This document shows positions 17,019 to 24,768 of a DNA stretch of 64,000 nt, piece by piece; positions within the stretch are counted from its first letter, which is position 1; each line of letters starts with the position of its first letter. Under the pieces are notes generated by a model that worked only from the letters and a program-made list of their open reading frames with translations, ran no database searches and had not been told where the DNA came from. The stretch comes from Pseudomonas fluorescens (lineage in GTDB: Bacteria > Pseudomonadota > Gammaproteobacteria > Pseudomonadales > Pseudomonadaceae): the NCBI RefSeq assembly GCF_001307155.1, contig NZ_CP012830.1:5082501-5146500 (forward strand), read 5' to 3'. A program made the translations under genes and the position numbers.

Positions 17019-17626
17019 CGGTTCGGCACTCGCCACAAATACCAGGCCGCGACGGTTCTATAGGGGCTCCATGCCTGACCGATATCGATCATCTGCTTGC
17101 GGCTTGGCTGTTGCTCCAGGCCCTTGAGTCGGCGGTAGCCGTCGCGCACGCCAAAGTCGTCGGCGGGCAGGATGTCCATGCGTTCGAGGGTGTAGATCAG
17201 CAGCATCTCGACAGTCCAGCGACCGACACCGCGTAACCGGGTCAGGCGTTCGATCAATTCGTCGTCGCTCATCGCCAGCGCATTTGAACGATCCGGCACC
17301 AGCCCCTCCAGCGCGCCTTGGGCGATACCGTGAAGCGTGGCGATCTTGCTGCCGGAGAAACCACAGCTGCGCAGCACCTCGAATTCGCAGGCCAGCAATT
17401 GCTCGGGCGTCGGGAACAGCGAGTCGGGAAACAACGCAATCAAACGCCCGAGAATGGCATCGCCGGCCTTGGCATGGAGTTGCTGATAAGCAATGGCCCG
17501 AACCAGCGCTTCGTAGGGATTGCGAGCCGGTTTTGGCTGATGCAGGCACGGGCCGATGGCGGCGATGTGTCGCGCCCAGTCCGGGTCGATGGCTGCCAGG
17601 TAGTGGCTGGCGGGGTGATAGGGCAT
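17015..17626 (-). CDS. DNA-3-methyladenine glycosylase II (AlkA-type)
   Basis: A 203-residue helix-hairpin-helix glycosylase that excises alkylated bases. The start at 17626 gives the family N-terminus MPYHPASHYL; an upstream ATG at 17707 adds 27 unlikely residues. The HhH is LRGVGRWTVEM (residues 131-141) and the catalytic Asp is in LPADDFGV (156/157). AIAYQQLHAKAG (45-56) is the conserved substrate-pocket helix. It lacks the N-terminal TBP-like domain of E. coli AlkA, as in the shorter MagIII/yeast Mag-like group. It is coupled to the Ada-like gene. Confidence 0.9.
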   Translation of the reverse strand: MPYHPASHYLAAIDPDWARHIAAIGPCLHQPKPARNPYEALVRAIAYQQLHAKAGDAILGRLIALFPDSLFPTPEQLLACEFEVLRSCGFSGSKIATLHGIAQGALEGLVPDRSNALAMSDDELIERLTRLRGVGRWTVEMLLIYTLERMDILPADDFGVRDGYRRLKGLEQQPSRKQMIDIGQAWSPYRTVAAWYLWRVPNR

Positions 17627-17770
17627 GGAAATTCCAGGCAGAAGTTCGGGGACTTCAGGCAGATTAAAGCTCTGCCCGCAGGATAGCACCCGGTCTCTTG
17701 CGCTCAAACTTTCGCGTAGGTTGCAGCGCCATAAAGCTCCAGCTGCCGACAGTGCCGCAGCACGGATGCG

Positions 17771-18811
17771 CTACCGGGGTTCCATAATCCGCAGTACCGG
17801 GTGCCCGTCGATATCCTTGAGTGGAAAATACGAGCGGTGTGTCGCTGTATCCACAGCAACGACGTGCGCATGCGGGCCTACGCGGCCACTGCCGATGTTC
17901 GTGACGACGCTGTCCTTGACGTGGAACATCGACACCATGCCGGCCTCTGCAGCCACATAAAGCGTGCCCGGTACGGGGTCAAACGCGAGCACGTCAGGGG
18001 TTCCTCCAGTATCGAACGCCTGGATAACCTGCATCGTGCGCATGTCCAGTACCAGGAGTTTGTCGTTACCTTCGCATGCGATAAAGGCCAGCCGGTCACG
18101 CGGGGTGATCAACAAGCCATGGTTGCCTCTTGCCCCCGGCAAATCAATGCGCGCAACGATCCGGTCGGTTGCGGGATCGATCTCGATCAGTTGCCCGCGT
18201 GTCTGGACATTAACGAAAATGTGCCGTGATACAGGGTCATATTGTGTATTGCCGACTTCGCCTCCGAGGGGAATCGTTGCGACGCGAGTGTTGGTGCGCA
18301 CGTCGATTACCGTTTCGGTCTTGCCGTTTTCGTTCGATACGTAAAGCTTGTGAAGGTCGGGCACATAAGCCATTCCGTCTGGGTAGACACCGCCGGGAAT
18401 ACGACTGACAACGGCCAGGGTCGTTTCGTCAATCGCCACGATTTCGTTGGTGCCCGTCGCCGACGCGTAGACACGCGACAGTTCAGGAATAACCAGCACA
18501 CCGTGCACCGACGAAACGTTCGCAATGCGTCCAACGACGCGGGATTCACGCAGGTCAAAGACGATCACTTCGCTGTCGCCCAAATGGGCGATGAACAACA
18601 GGTTGCGCGCTGGATCGTAGCTCTCGTAGTCAAGCCGAGTAGCGCCACCGGGCAACGGAATGTCGGTGACATGTTTCAGTGGCAGGTCGTTGGTCGATGG
18701 TTTGTCTGCAGCCTGAACGTCGCGAAGGTTCGCGACGTTGATGACGGCTAGCGCCATCAACAGGACGGCGAAGACTGGCAGAGCAAAACGTCGTTTGTGC
18801 CGTAGGGTCAT
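17771..18811 (-). CDS. YVTN/YncE-like beta-propeller protein, exported
   Basis: A 346-residue protein with an N-terminal signal or anchor (Arg/Lys-rich then FAVLLMALAVINVANL). The rest is made of repeated blades such as NLLFIAHLGDSEVIVFDL, KLYVSNENGKTETVIDV and LAFIACEGNDKLLVLDM, giving a predicted seven-blade YVTN propeller in the periplasm. GAGGA precedes the ATG. It follows the second ChrB-like gene by 46 bases and is on the same strand as the chromate genes, so it is probably in that operon. What it binds is unknown; heavy-metal or redox sensing would fit the neighbourhood but is only a guess. Confidence 0.82.
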   Translation of the reverse strand: MTLRHKRRFALPVFAVLLMALAVINVANLRDVQAADKPSTNDLPLKHVTDIPLPGGATRLDYESYDPARNLLFIAHLGDSEVIVFDLRESRVVGRIANVSSVHGVLVIPELSRVYASATGTNEIVAIDETTLAVVSRIPGGVYPDGMAYVPDLHKLYVSNENGKTETVIDVRTNTRVATIPLGGEVGNTQYDPVSRHIFVNVQTRGQLIEIDPATDRIVARIDLPGARGNHGLLITPRDRLAFIACEGNDKLLVLDMRTMQVIQAFDTGGTPDVLAFDPVPGTLYVAAEAGMVSMFHVKDSVVTNIGSGRVGPHAHVVAVDTATHRSYFPLKDIDGHPVLRIMEPR

Positions 18812-18857
18812 GAGGTCCTCTTCTGCTTGGGCCGGGCTTCAGTGTGAGCAGGCCTCA

Positions 18858-19310
18858 TCACATCTGCGGAGGCCAGTTATGCGTCTCGCCTTGACACTCC
18901 TTGCACCAGGCGTACAGCGCGTCATACATGATCAAACCGTGCGACAGCATTTCCTGGTCATCGGCAAAGCGTTGCGACAATCCCAGCGAAATCGCGTACA
19001 GCCCAGCCGATTGCGGCGTCAGATCAAGGTGGGAGGTATCTGCTCCACGCACGATTTCGGCCAAATGCTGCAAGGCGGGATCACTGAGCTGGTACTTCTT
19101 CAGGAACGCATCGAAGCTGCACATCTCACCTACGTGGGAAAGCTCGACGCCCGGAATATCGTAAGGCGTTGCATCTTTCTCAGCGGCAAGCTGCGGAACG
19201 TCTTTGCTGGGTACGTAGAGGAACTCGGCCTGAGGATCGATAAAACGAGTGATCAGCCAAGGACAAGCGATGCGATCAATCTTGGGTCGTTCACGGGTAA
19301 TCCACCTCAT
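18858..19310 (-). CDS. ChrB C-terminal-type chromate resistance protein
   Basis: A 150-residue protein consisting of only the Chrome_Resist domain. RPKIDRIACPWLITRFIDP (residues 8-26) aligns with RPWVDRLACAWLIRRFIDP of the full-length ChrB encoded at 20750-21691, and SHVGEMCSFDAFL with SHVGNRVTFETLQ. Ligand-type residues (Cys, His, Asp, Glu) cluster here, and HGLIMYDALYAWCKECQGE ends the protein. AGGAGGTG precedes the ATG. It follows chrA by 84 bases. In other chromate loci such short proteins accompany chrA, but the chemistry is not settled. Confidence 0.88.
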   Translation of the reverse strand: MRWITRERPKIDRIACPWLITRFIDPQAEFLYVPSKDVPQLAAEKDATPYDIPGVELSHVGEMCSFDAFLKKYQLSDPALQHLAEIVRGADTSHLDLTPQSAGLYAISLGLSQRFADDQEMLSHGLIMYDALYAWCKECQGETHNWPPQM

Positions 19311-19394
19311 GCAACACCTCCTGCCTGGTTCGACAGGCTGGATGATCCGGCAGGCCCGATGCCTGCCAGGAAACGTTTGATCGCCGCACGCTTT

Positions 19395-20753
19395 CTAGCG
19401 CAGCAGATGCACTGCCAATCCAATGAGTGCACAGGCCATCAATACTTGAATGACGCCACGCTTGAAGCGAAACAAGGCAATTGCTGCGGCAATGGCGATC
19501 AGCGCAGAGGGCCAGTCGAGGGTGTCGCCGAACCCTTTGGGCCACAGCACGTGATAGCCGAAGAACACTGCCAGATTAAGAATCACCCCAACCACAGCGG
19601 CGGTAATCCCGGTGAGCGGCGCGGTGAACTTGAGTTCGTTGTGCGTCGTCTCCACCAGCGGGCCGCCGGCGAGGATGAACAGGAACGAAGGCAGGAAGGT
19701 GAACCAGGTCACCAGCGTCGCCGCGACGGCGCCGCCGAGAAACACCTGGTCGGCGCCGAACACCTGCGAAACATAGGCCCCGACAAAGCCGACGAAAGCC
19801 ACCACCATAATCAGCGGCCCCGGCGTGGTTTCCCCCAGCGCCAAGCCGTCGATCATTTGTGTCGGGGTCAGCCAGCCATAGTGCCCGACTGCGCCCTGGT
19901 AGACATACGGGAGCACCGCGTAGGCGCCACCAAATGTCAGCAGTGCCGCCTTGGTGAAGAACCAGGCCATTTGGGTCAAGGTGCCTTCCCAGCCAAAGAG
20001 TGTGGTCAGGATCGCCATTGGCAACGCCCATAACACCGCACCGATGAGTGTCAGCAGCGCCAGTTTCAACCAACTGAACCGGGCATGGTCGGGGGAAGGG
20101 GTGTCGTCATCGATCAATGCCGGGCCGTAGGATTTTTGGGCAGCGCTGTGGCCTCCGATCCGGAACTTTTCCGGAGCAAAACGGCCACCCAGATAGCCGA
20201 TCAAGGCCGCACTGAGCACGATCAGTGGAAAGGGCACATTGAATGCAAATATCGCCGCGAACGACGCCGCCGCGATGGCCCACAGCCAATTGTTCTTCAG
20301 CGCTCGCGAACCGATTCGATGAGCCGCCTGTACGACAATGGCGGTCACGGCTGGTTTGATGCCATAGAAAAGCCCGGCGACCATTGGCACGTCGTCGAAG
20401 GCGATATACATCCAGGACAAGGCAATCAGGATGAACAGCGAGGGCAGCACAAACAGCCCGCCGGCGATGACGCCGCCCCAGGTTCGATGCATCAGCCAGC
20501 CGATGTAGGTTGCCAGCTGCTGGGCTTCCGGCCCTGGCAGCAACATGCAGTAGTTGAGGGCATGCAGGAATCGCCGCTCGGAAATCCAGCGCCGTCGTTC
20601 GACCAGCTCCTGGTGCATGATCGAAATCTGTCCTGCCGGCCCGCCGAAACTGATGAAACCCAACTTGAGCCAGAACCAGAATGCCTCACGCAAACTGATC
20701 GCCTCAGGCCTTGGCAGTTCCGCTTCAACGAGCGATGGAGAAACCTTACTCAT
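19395..20753 (-). CDS. chrA: chromate efflux transporter ChrA
   Basis: A 452-residue inner-membrane chromate exporter of the two-domain (LCHR) type. Both CHR halves are seen: the N-half motif LGFISFGGPAGQISIMHQ (about residues 31-48) with LLPGPEAQQLATYIGW, and the C-half motif LLTFGGAYAVLPYV with LGETTPGPLIMV (starting near residue 265). About ten hydrophobic segments are visible. Its start overlaps the chrB stop by 4 bases. It expels chromate taken up through sulfate permeases, driven by the membrane potential in characterised homologues. Confidence 0.96.
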   Translation of the reverse strand: MSKVSPSLVEAELPRPEAISLREAFWFWLKLGFISFGGPAGQISIMHQELVERRRWISERRFLHALNYCMLLPGPEAQQLATYIGWLMHRTWGGVIAGGLFVLPSLFILIALSWMYIAFDDVPMVAGLFYGIKPAVTAIVVQAAHRIGSRALKNNWLWAIAAASFAAIFAFNVPFPLIVLSAALIGYLGGRFAPEKFRIGGHSAAQKSYGPALIDDDTPSPDHARFSWLKLALLTLIGAVLWALPMAILTTLFGWEGTLTQMAWFFTKAALLTFGGAYAVLPYVYQGAVGHYGWLTPTQMIDGLALGETTPGPLIMVVAFVGFVGAYVSQVFGADQVFLGGAVAATLVTWFTFLPSFLFILAGGPLVETTHNELKFTAPLTGITAAVVGVILNLAVFFGYHVLWPKGFGDTLDWPSALIAIAAAIALFRFKRGVIQVLMACALIGLAVHLLR

Positions 20754-21691
20754 TGGGGGTGTTCCTCTTTCACAAACGCGGCAAGCAGGCCGTCGAAGAT
20801 GGCGCTCGCAGCAGCCAACAAGTGGTCATCATCAGTCATGGTTTCGCGTAGTCCGGCCAGCACCCGCTCGAGGCCGGCAGCCTCGACCGGCTGAATGCCG
20901 CCGATGTCGAGGTAATGCACGAGGGCGGCAATGCGCTCCAGACCGGGTTCCTGGATTTCAAAGCTGGCTTGCAGGGTTTCGAAGGTCACACGGTTGCCGA
21001 CATGACTGAAGGTCGCCTCATCAAAATCAAAACCCAGGGCATCGGCTGGGCAGTCCTGCGGGCTGTTCAGCCAGAGGATCCGAGCGTGTGGATCGATGAA
21101 GCGTCGAATCAGCCAGGCACAGGCCAGTCGATCAACCCAGGGTCGCTTGCGTGTTGCCCATACGCGACCCTGAAAGTCCGCAAGACTCAGCGGCACGATT
21201 GGCTGGTCGCGGCTATGGGGTTCGTCTGCCGACAATGCGCGACTGACGGCGGTCTCAAGTTCTTGCAAAACCGCGTCGATCTGCTGCTTCGGCTTGCCAG
21301 GAAAATAATCGATAGTGGTCAGCTGTTCGTAGGCTTTGCGCAGCTTGCGAATCTGCTTGGTGGTCGCCAGTGCATTCTCGGTATTGAGCTGTGCACGGCA
21401 GGCATCGATCTCGGCGCCGAGCTTGCTGTACTCATCGCTACGGTCGAACAACGCTACGAAGCGTTCGCCATTTGGGTCGACGACAGGCAGGACATAGGCG
21501 GTGCCATTGATGGCCAGAATATCGCGTTCGACCGAGGACAGTGCTTCACGACAGGCGACCGTGTCCGGCAGCAGATAGGCGCCATCGCGTAACACCGCCG
21601 CTCCAGAGGCTTTCAGTGCGCGCCAGGCTCGCATGCGCTCGGTGGCATTGGCGGTCGGTAGACCAAGGATTAAAGCGAGCCAATTTTTCAT
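20750..21691 (-). CDS. chrB: chromate resistance regulator/sensor ChrB
   Basis: A 313-residue ChrB. The start at 21691 (MKNWLALILGLPT) matches the family; an ATG 12 bases upstream is less likely. The N-terminal part (1-140) has the conserved RMRAWRALKASGAAVLRDGAY and a coiled region (LRKAYEQL), and residues about 170-305 form the Chrome_Resist domain (WATRKRPWVDRLACAWLIRRF). Characterised ChrB proteins act as chromate-responsive regulators of chrA. No Shine-Dalgarno sequence precedes the ATG; instead an inverted repeat covers the start, which may be its operator. Confidence 0.93.
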   Translation of the reverse strand: MKNWLALILGLPTANATERMRAWRALKASGAAVLRDGAYLLPDTVACREALSSVERDILAINGTAYVLPVVDPNGERFVALFDRSDEYSKLGAEIDACRAQLNTENALATTKQIRKLRKAYEQLTTIDYFPGKPKQQIDAVLQELETAVSRALSADEPHSRDQPIVPLSLADFQGRVWATRKRPWVDRLACAWLIRRFIDPHARILWLNSPQDCPADALGFDFDEATFSHVGNRVTFETLQASFEIQEPGLERIAALVHYLDIGGIQPVEAAGLERVLAGLRETMTDDDHLLAAASAIFDGLLAAFVKEEHPQ

Positions 21692-21727
21692 GTAGAGGTA
21701 CATTCAAAAAAAGTTTGTATCTCTACA
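21691..21727. promoter_or_regulatory. inverted repeat over the chrB start, likely chr operator
   Basis: TGTAGAGGTACA (21691-21702) and TGTATCTCTACA (21716-21727) form an inverted repeat with one mismatch and a 13-base A/T-rich spacer. The left arm contains the chrB start codon on the minus strand. It lies directly downstream of a plausible -10 box, so a bound ChrB would block transcription; an mRNA hairpin that hides the start is the other option. Confidence 0.62.
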
Positions 21728-21753
21728 ATATTCGTCTTTGGTCCGATTGAAAA
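21725..21753 (-). promoter_or_regulatory. candidate chrB promoter
   Basis: On the minus strand TTTTCA (21753-21748) and TATTGT (21730-21725) are spaced by 17 bases, each matching four of six sigma-70 consensus bases. The -10 box abuts the inverted repeat at 21691-21727, as expected for a repressible promoter. Confidence 0.45.
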
Positions 21754-21807
21754 GCCCCCGGGCAACAATGCTGTTCACTGAAGCAATTTCAGCCGCGAGA
21801 CACTCTT

Positions 21808-21954
21808 TGTAGCAGCTGCCGAAGGCTGCGTTCGGCTGCGAAGCAGTCGTAAAATCAGCAATTGCAGTGTGTCAGGTACACCACGGCAGCCGGACTCACG
21901 ACTGCTACGCCCGAACGCGGACCGAGCCGAACGCAGCCTTCGGCAGCTGCTACA
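21808..21954. repeat. REP-like inverted pair
   Basis: Two perfect 30-base arms, 21808-21837 and 21925-21954, lie in opposite orientation around 87 bases. The arm core is GCAGCTGCCGAAGGCTGCG, which is itself a small hairpin and looks like a Pseudomonas REP. A second, inner inverted stretch GCAGTCGT / ACGACTGC lies at about 21843-21906. This is a REP doublet between the chr locus and the DMT permease. Confidence 0.8.
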
Positions 21955-21984
21955 GATTGCATTACGGCTTAAATGAACAGCCCA

Positions 21985-23025
21985 TCAATGCTTGTGCCGG
22001 TGATGAATGTCGGGGTAATGCGGGTGGCTGTGGCGGATCGCCTGATGCTGGTGAACGTGACTGTGAGGTTCGCTGCCATCCCATTCAAAGTCATGCTCAT
22101 GCTGATGGTGTTCATCGTGAACATGCCGGTGACCATGGATGAGCGGCTCGTGCTGGTGGTCGTGCGCGTGGCTTTCAGTGAGGTGAATCCAGACGCCAAT
22201 GCCCATCAGCAGGGCGGCGATCCAGAACGTCAGTGAAGCAGGCTCGCCGAGGATCAGAATCGCTATCGCCGCCCCCAGAAACGGCGCGGTCGAAAAGTAC
22301 GCGCCGGTGCGTGCCGTGCCGAGGCCGCGAAGGGCGAGCACGAACAGCACCAGGCTAATGCCGTAACCGAGAAAACCGACCAGGAGTATCGGCGCGAGCG
22401 TGGCAATGTTCGGTAGTTTGGCCCCCAACGATAACGCCAGCGTACAGTTGACCGCCCCCGCGACCAGCCCCTTGATACCGGCAATGAACAGGGCATCGGA
22501 CGCCGAGATCTTGCGGGTCAGGTTGTTATCGATGGCCCAGCAGGCACAGGCCAGCGCGACGGCCAGCGGGCCGATCCAGCCTTGTGCGTGTGTCGAGTCT
22601 TGCGGCCAGGCCAGGAACACTCCGCCAGCGACGATGGCCAACATCCCCGCAACGATTCGCCGATCAGCATTCTCCTTGAACACCAGCCAGGCCAGCAGCG
22701 CGGTCAGTACCGATTCCAGATTGAGCATCAGCGAGGCCGTCGCCCCTGACGTCAGGGTCAAGCCGAACATCAATGCCACCGGCCCAAGCACACCGCCGAA
22801 GGCGATGGCACCGATCAGCCACGGCCACTCGCCGGCTGTCAGGCCGGTTGCCTGCCAGCCGCGGTCGCGGATAAACCTGACCAGGGTCAAGCCGAGGCCG
22901 CTGCCCAGGTACAGCAGCCCCGCCAATAAAATCGGCGAGACCTCCACACCCAGCAGTTTGGCCAGCGGGGTGCTGGCACCAAACAGTGCGGCTGCGCTCA
23001 AGGCGTAGAAAATACTCAGGTTCAT
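21985..23025 (-). CDS. EamA/DMT-family permease with histidine-rich tail
   Basis: A 346-residue membrane protein. Residues 1-280 contain about ten hydrophobic segments in two EamA repeats (SLMLNLESVLTALLAWLVFKE and GAYFSTAPFLGAAIAILILGE are the paired signatures). The last 66 residues, from HLTESHAHDHQ, hold 24 histidines with Asp/Glu interspersed and should face the cytoplasm or periplasm as a metal-binding tail. Ordinary DMT exporters of amino acids or metabolites lack such a tail, which recalls cobalt/nickel/zinc transporters. Its neighbours are chromate genes. Transport of a divalent metal is inferred, not shown. Confidence 0.87.
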   Translation of the reverse strand: MNLSIFYALSAAALFGASTPLAKLLGVEVSPILLAGLLYLGSGLGLTLVRFIRDRGWQATGLTAGEWPWLIGAIAFGGVLGPVALMFGLTLTSGATASLMLNLESVLTALLAWLVFKENADRRIVAGMLAIVAGGVFLAWPQDSTHAQGWIGPLAVALACACWAIDNNLTRKISASDALFIAGIKGLVAGAVNCTLALSLGAKLPNIATLAPILLVGFLGYGISLVLFVLALRGLGTARTGAYFSTAPFLGAAIAILILGEPASLTFWIAALLMGIGVWIHLTESHAHDHQHEPLIHGHRHVHDEHHQHEHDFEWDGSEPHSHVHQHQAIRHSHPHYPDIHHRHKH

Positions 23026-23046
23026 GGGGGGCTCAGTGTCTTAACG

Positions 23047-23172
23047 TTCAAGGAGATTCAGGCCCTGTGGGCCATCAGAAATGCCAATACTGCCAATGAT
23101 ATCGCGCTACTCGAGCATGATGCCTGTTTGGCGTTCATTTCAGGCACTTACTTCGGCATTCCGGGCGAGTAG
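23047..23172 (+). pseudogene. short coding remnant
   Basis: A 41-codon open stretch ending in TAG reads FKEIQALWAIRNANTANDI and ends ISGTYFGIPGE. Its composition is protein-like and its third positions follow the local codon bias, but no start codon or ribosome-binding site is present because a stop lies just upstream. It is probably the 3' end of a lost gene. I do not recognise the family. Confidence 0.35.
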
Positions 23173-23262
23173 GAGAGGCAGGCTGTCGCGGTGCATTAGC
23201 AATGATCAACTTTGCGCTGGTGCGAGGCGGGCGCGGGGCAGAGTGAGGATTTAAAAGGCAAA

Positions 23263-23284
23263 AGGGGCCAGAGAAATGGCCCCT
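23263..23284 (-). terminator. intrinsic terminator of the LysE-family gene
   Basis: Perfect 8-base stem AGGGGCCA / TGGCCCCT with a six-base loop. On the minus strand it is followed by TTTTGCCTTTT and lies 13 bases past the stop at 23297. Confidence 0.85.
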
Positions 23285-23296
23285 GAAGCCCAAGCG

Positions 23297-23917
23297 TCAG
23301 ACTCGGCGAGCCATCAGCAGCACGGATGCCGCCGCTGACAACAACCCGGCGCAACAGCGATTGAAAATCCGCTTGCCACGTGGCTCGGCAAACCAGCGCC
23401 GCATGTGCAAACCCATGTAGGCGTAGGCACTGATGGCGATCCATTCCAGCCCCAGAAACAACGCACCCAGCACCGCAAACTGCGGCGTCACGGCTTTCGT
23501 CGGATCGACGAACTGTGGGAGGAATGCGGTGAAGATCAAAATCGCTTTCGGGTTCCCGGCCGCCACCAGAAATTCCTGCCGGGCCAATGCCATGATGCCA
23601 ATCGGCGCACTCGCGACTGCGCTTTCAGCCTGCGGATTGGCTTGCCAGAGTTGAACCGCGAGGTAGAACAGATACGCCGCCCCCAGAATCTTTATTGCGT
23701 AAAACAGCAGTTCCGACGTTTGCAGTACTACCGCCAGCCCGGCTGAGGCCAGCGCAATCATGCCGGCGAACGCCAGCAAACGCCCAAGCCCGGCCACACA
23801 GGACGTGCGGTAGCCGTATCGGGTCGAGTTACTGACCGAGAGCAGATTGTTCGGGCCAGGCGCCATGTTCAGGGCGAAACAGGCGGGAAGAAACAACGTA
23901 AGCGTGGCGAGATCCAT
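23297..23917 (-). CDS. LysE-family amino-acid exporter
   Basis: A 206-residue membrane protein with about six hydrophobic segments. The start at 23917 (MDLATLTLFLPACFALNMAPGPNN) is the family N-terminus, and GGAGGC stands a few bases upstream; an ATG at 24055 would add 46 hydrophilic residues. The MAPGPNNLL block and the later GNPKAILIFTAFLPQFVD block are signatures of RhtB/LysE transporters that export amino acids or homoserine lactones. The substrate is not predictable. It has its own terminator and is divergent from the lipoprotein gene at 24067. Confidence 0.93.
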   Translation of the reverse strand: MDLATLTLFLPACFALNMAPGPNNLLSVSNSTRYGYRTSCVAGLGRLLAFAGMIALASAGLAVVLQTSELLFYAIKILGAAYLFYLAVQLWQANPQAESAVASAPIGIMALARQEFLVAAGNPKAILIFTAFLPQFVDPTKAVTPQFAVLGALFLGLEWIAISAYAYMGLHMRRWFAEPRGKRIFNRCCAGLLSAAASVLLMARRV

Positions 23918-24066
23918 GGCAGCCTCCAAAAGCGGGACCGGTATTTTTATCACCGGTGTCGGGCGGTTTAACGGGTTTCGCGAGCGATACCATTTTGATA
24001 TCTCATCCATTAAAGTATGCGCCGCTCGAGAGATGGATCCCGGGCTTTTTCTCATGGAGTAATTCA

Positions 24067-24402
24067 GTGAAGCACCTCAGCAAAGTTGTTGCCGTTGTAC
24101 TGTTCGGCCTGGTTCTGGCGGGTTGCACCGGCACCTCGATGAAAACCCAGCACTATGACAGCACCCAATACACCGTTCTGGGTCACAGTGAAGCGAGTGC
24201 CACAGGCCTCATGCTGTTTGGCTGCATCCCGATCCAGCAGAACAGCCGTTTTGTTCGTGCTCAGGACGCGGCGATCAAGGCCAAGGGCGGCGATGCAATG
24301 ATCAACACCCAGGTGCAGGAAAAATGGTTCTGGGCTTGGGTCCTGACCGGTTACACCACCAAGATCTCTGGTGATGTGATCAAGTTGAAAAACGTTCAGT
24401 AA
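24067..24402 (+). CDS. small lipoprotein
   Basis: A 111-residue protein starting with GTG at 24067, 7 bases after GGAG. The signal has VAVVLFGLVLAGC with the lipobox Cys near residue 19. The mature part contains YTVLGHSEASATGLMLFG, RFVRAQDAAIKAKGGDAMINTQVQE and a short aromatic segment WFWAWVLTGYTT. This matches small conserved lipoproteins of uncertain function in gamma-proteobacteria. It forms its own unit; AAAAAAGCCCGG follows about 45 bases later. Confidence 0.82.
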   Translation: MKHLSKVVAVVLFGLVLAGCTGTSMKTQHYDSTQYTVLGHSEASATGLMLFGCIPIQQNSRFVRAQDAAIKAKGGDAMINTQVQEKWFWAWVLTGYTTKISGDVIKLKNVQ

Positions 24403-24442
24403 GCGCGGTACCGAGCCTGCGGGCAAGTACGCGCTGACGTGA

Positions 24443-24656
24443 AAAAAGCCCGGTTTAGCCGCAATGCTGTTCACTTAAGCCGATGTTTCAGGCACAACCG
24501 CAGTTGTGGCGAGGGAGCTTGCTCCTGCTGGGGCGCGAAGCGGCCCTGAATTGGGCCTGCTACGCAGTCCAGCGGGAGCAAGCTCCCTCGCCACAGATAC
24601 TTCTCAGGCCTCCAGACCTCCTTAAGAGAAAGCATTGCGGTTTAGCCGGGCTTTTT
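24443..24656. repeat. outer inverted repeat with flipped core
   Basis: Arms at 24443-24468 (AAAAAGCCCGG-TTTAG-CCGCAATGCT) and 24631-24656 are inverted copies except that the central five bases appear as TTTAG on one side where the inverted copy would give CTAAA. The pair brackets a separate REP doublet at 24505-24595. The GG/CC bases around the core could allow its inversion. The gap from 24403 to 24768 holds only these repeats. Confidence 0.7.
24505..24595. repeat. REP doublet (GTGGCGAGGGAGCTTGCTCC type)
   Basis: Arms at 24505-24531 and 24569-24595 are inverted with one mismatch; the core is TGTGGCGAGGGAGCTTGCTC. The same arm family occurs again at 62798-62946 in this window. This is a well-known intergenic repeat type in P. 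fluorescens-group genomes. Confidence 0.88.
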
Positions 24657-24768
24657 CGTCTGTGCTCGTTGCGCGAAATGGCGGCGTATTTAATGTTGTG
24701 GGAGGGCCAGCGAGAGGGCCGCTGCGCCATCGCCGGGATCACCTTCGGCAAGCATCTGCATCAGACTT

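Noticed and set aside
18738..20033. 431-codon plus-strand frame over chrA and the short ChrB-like gene
   Set aside because: It crosses two real minus-strand genes and encodes a low-complexity Gln/Arg/His-rich sequence, typical of shadow frames.
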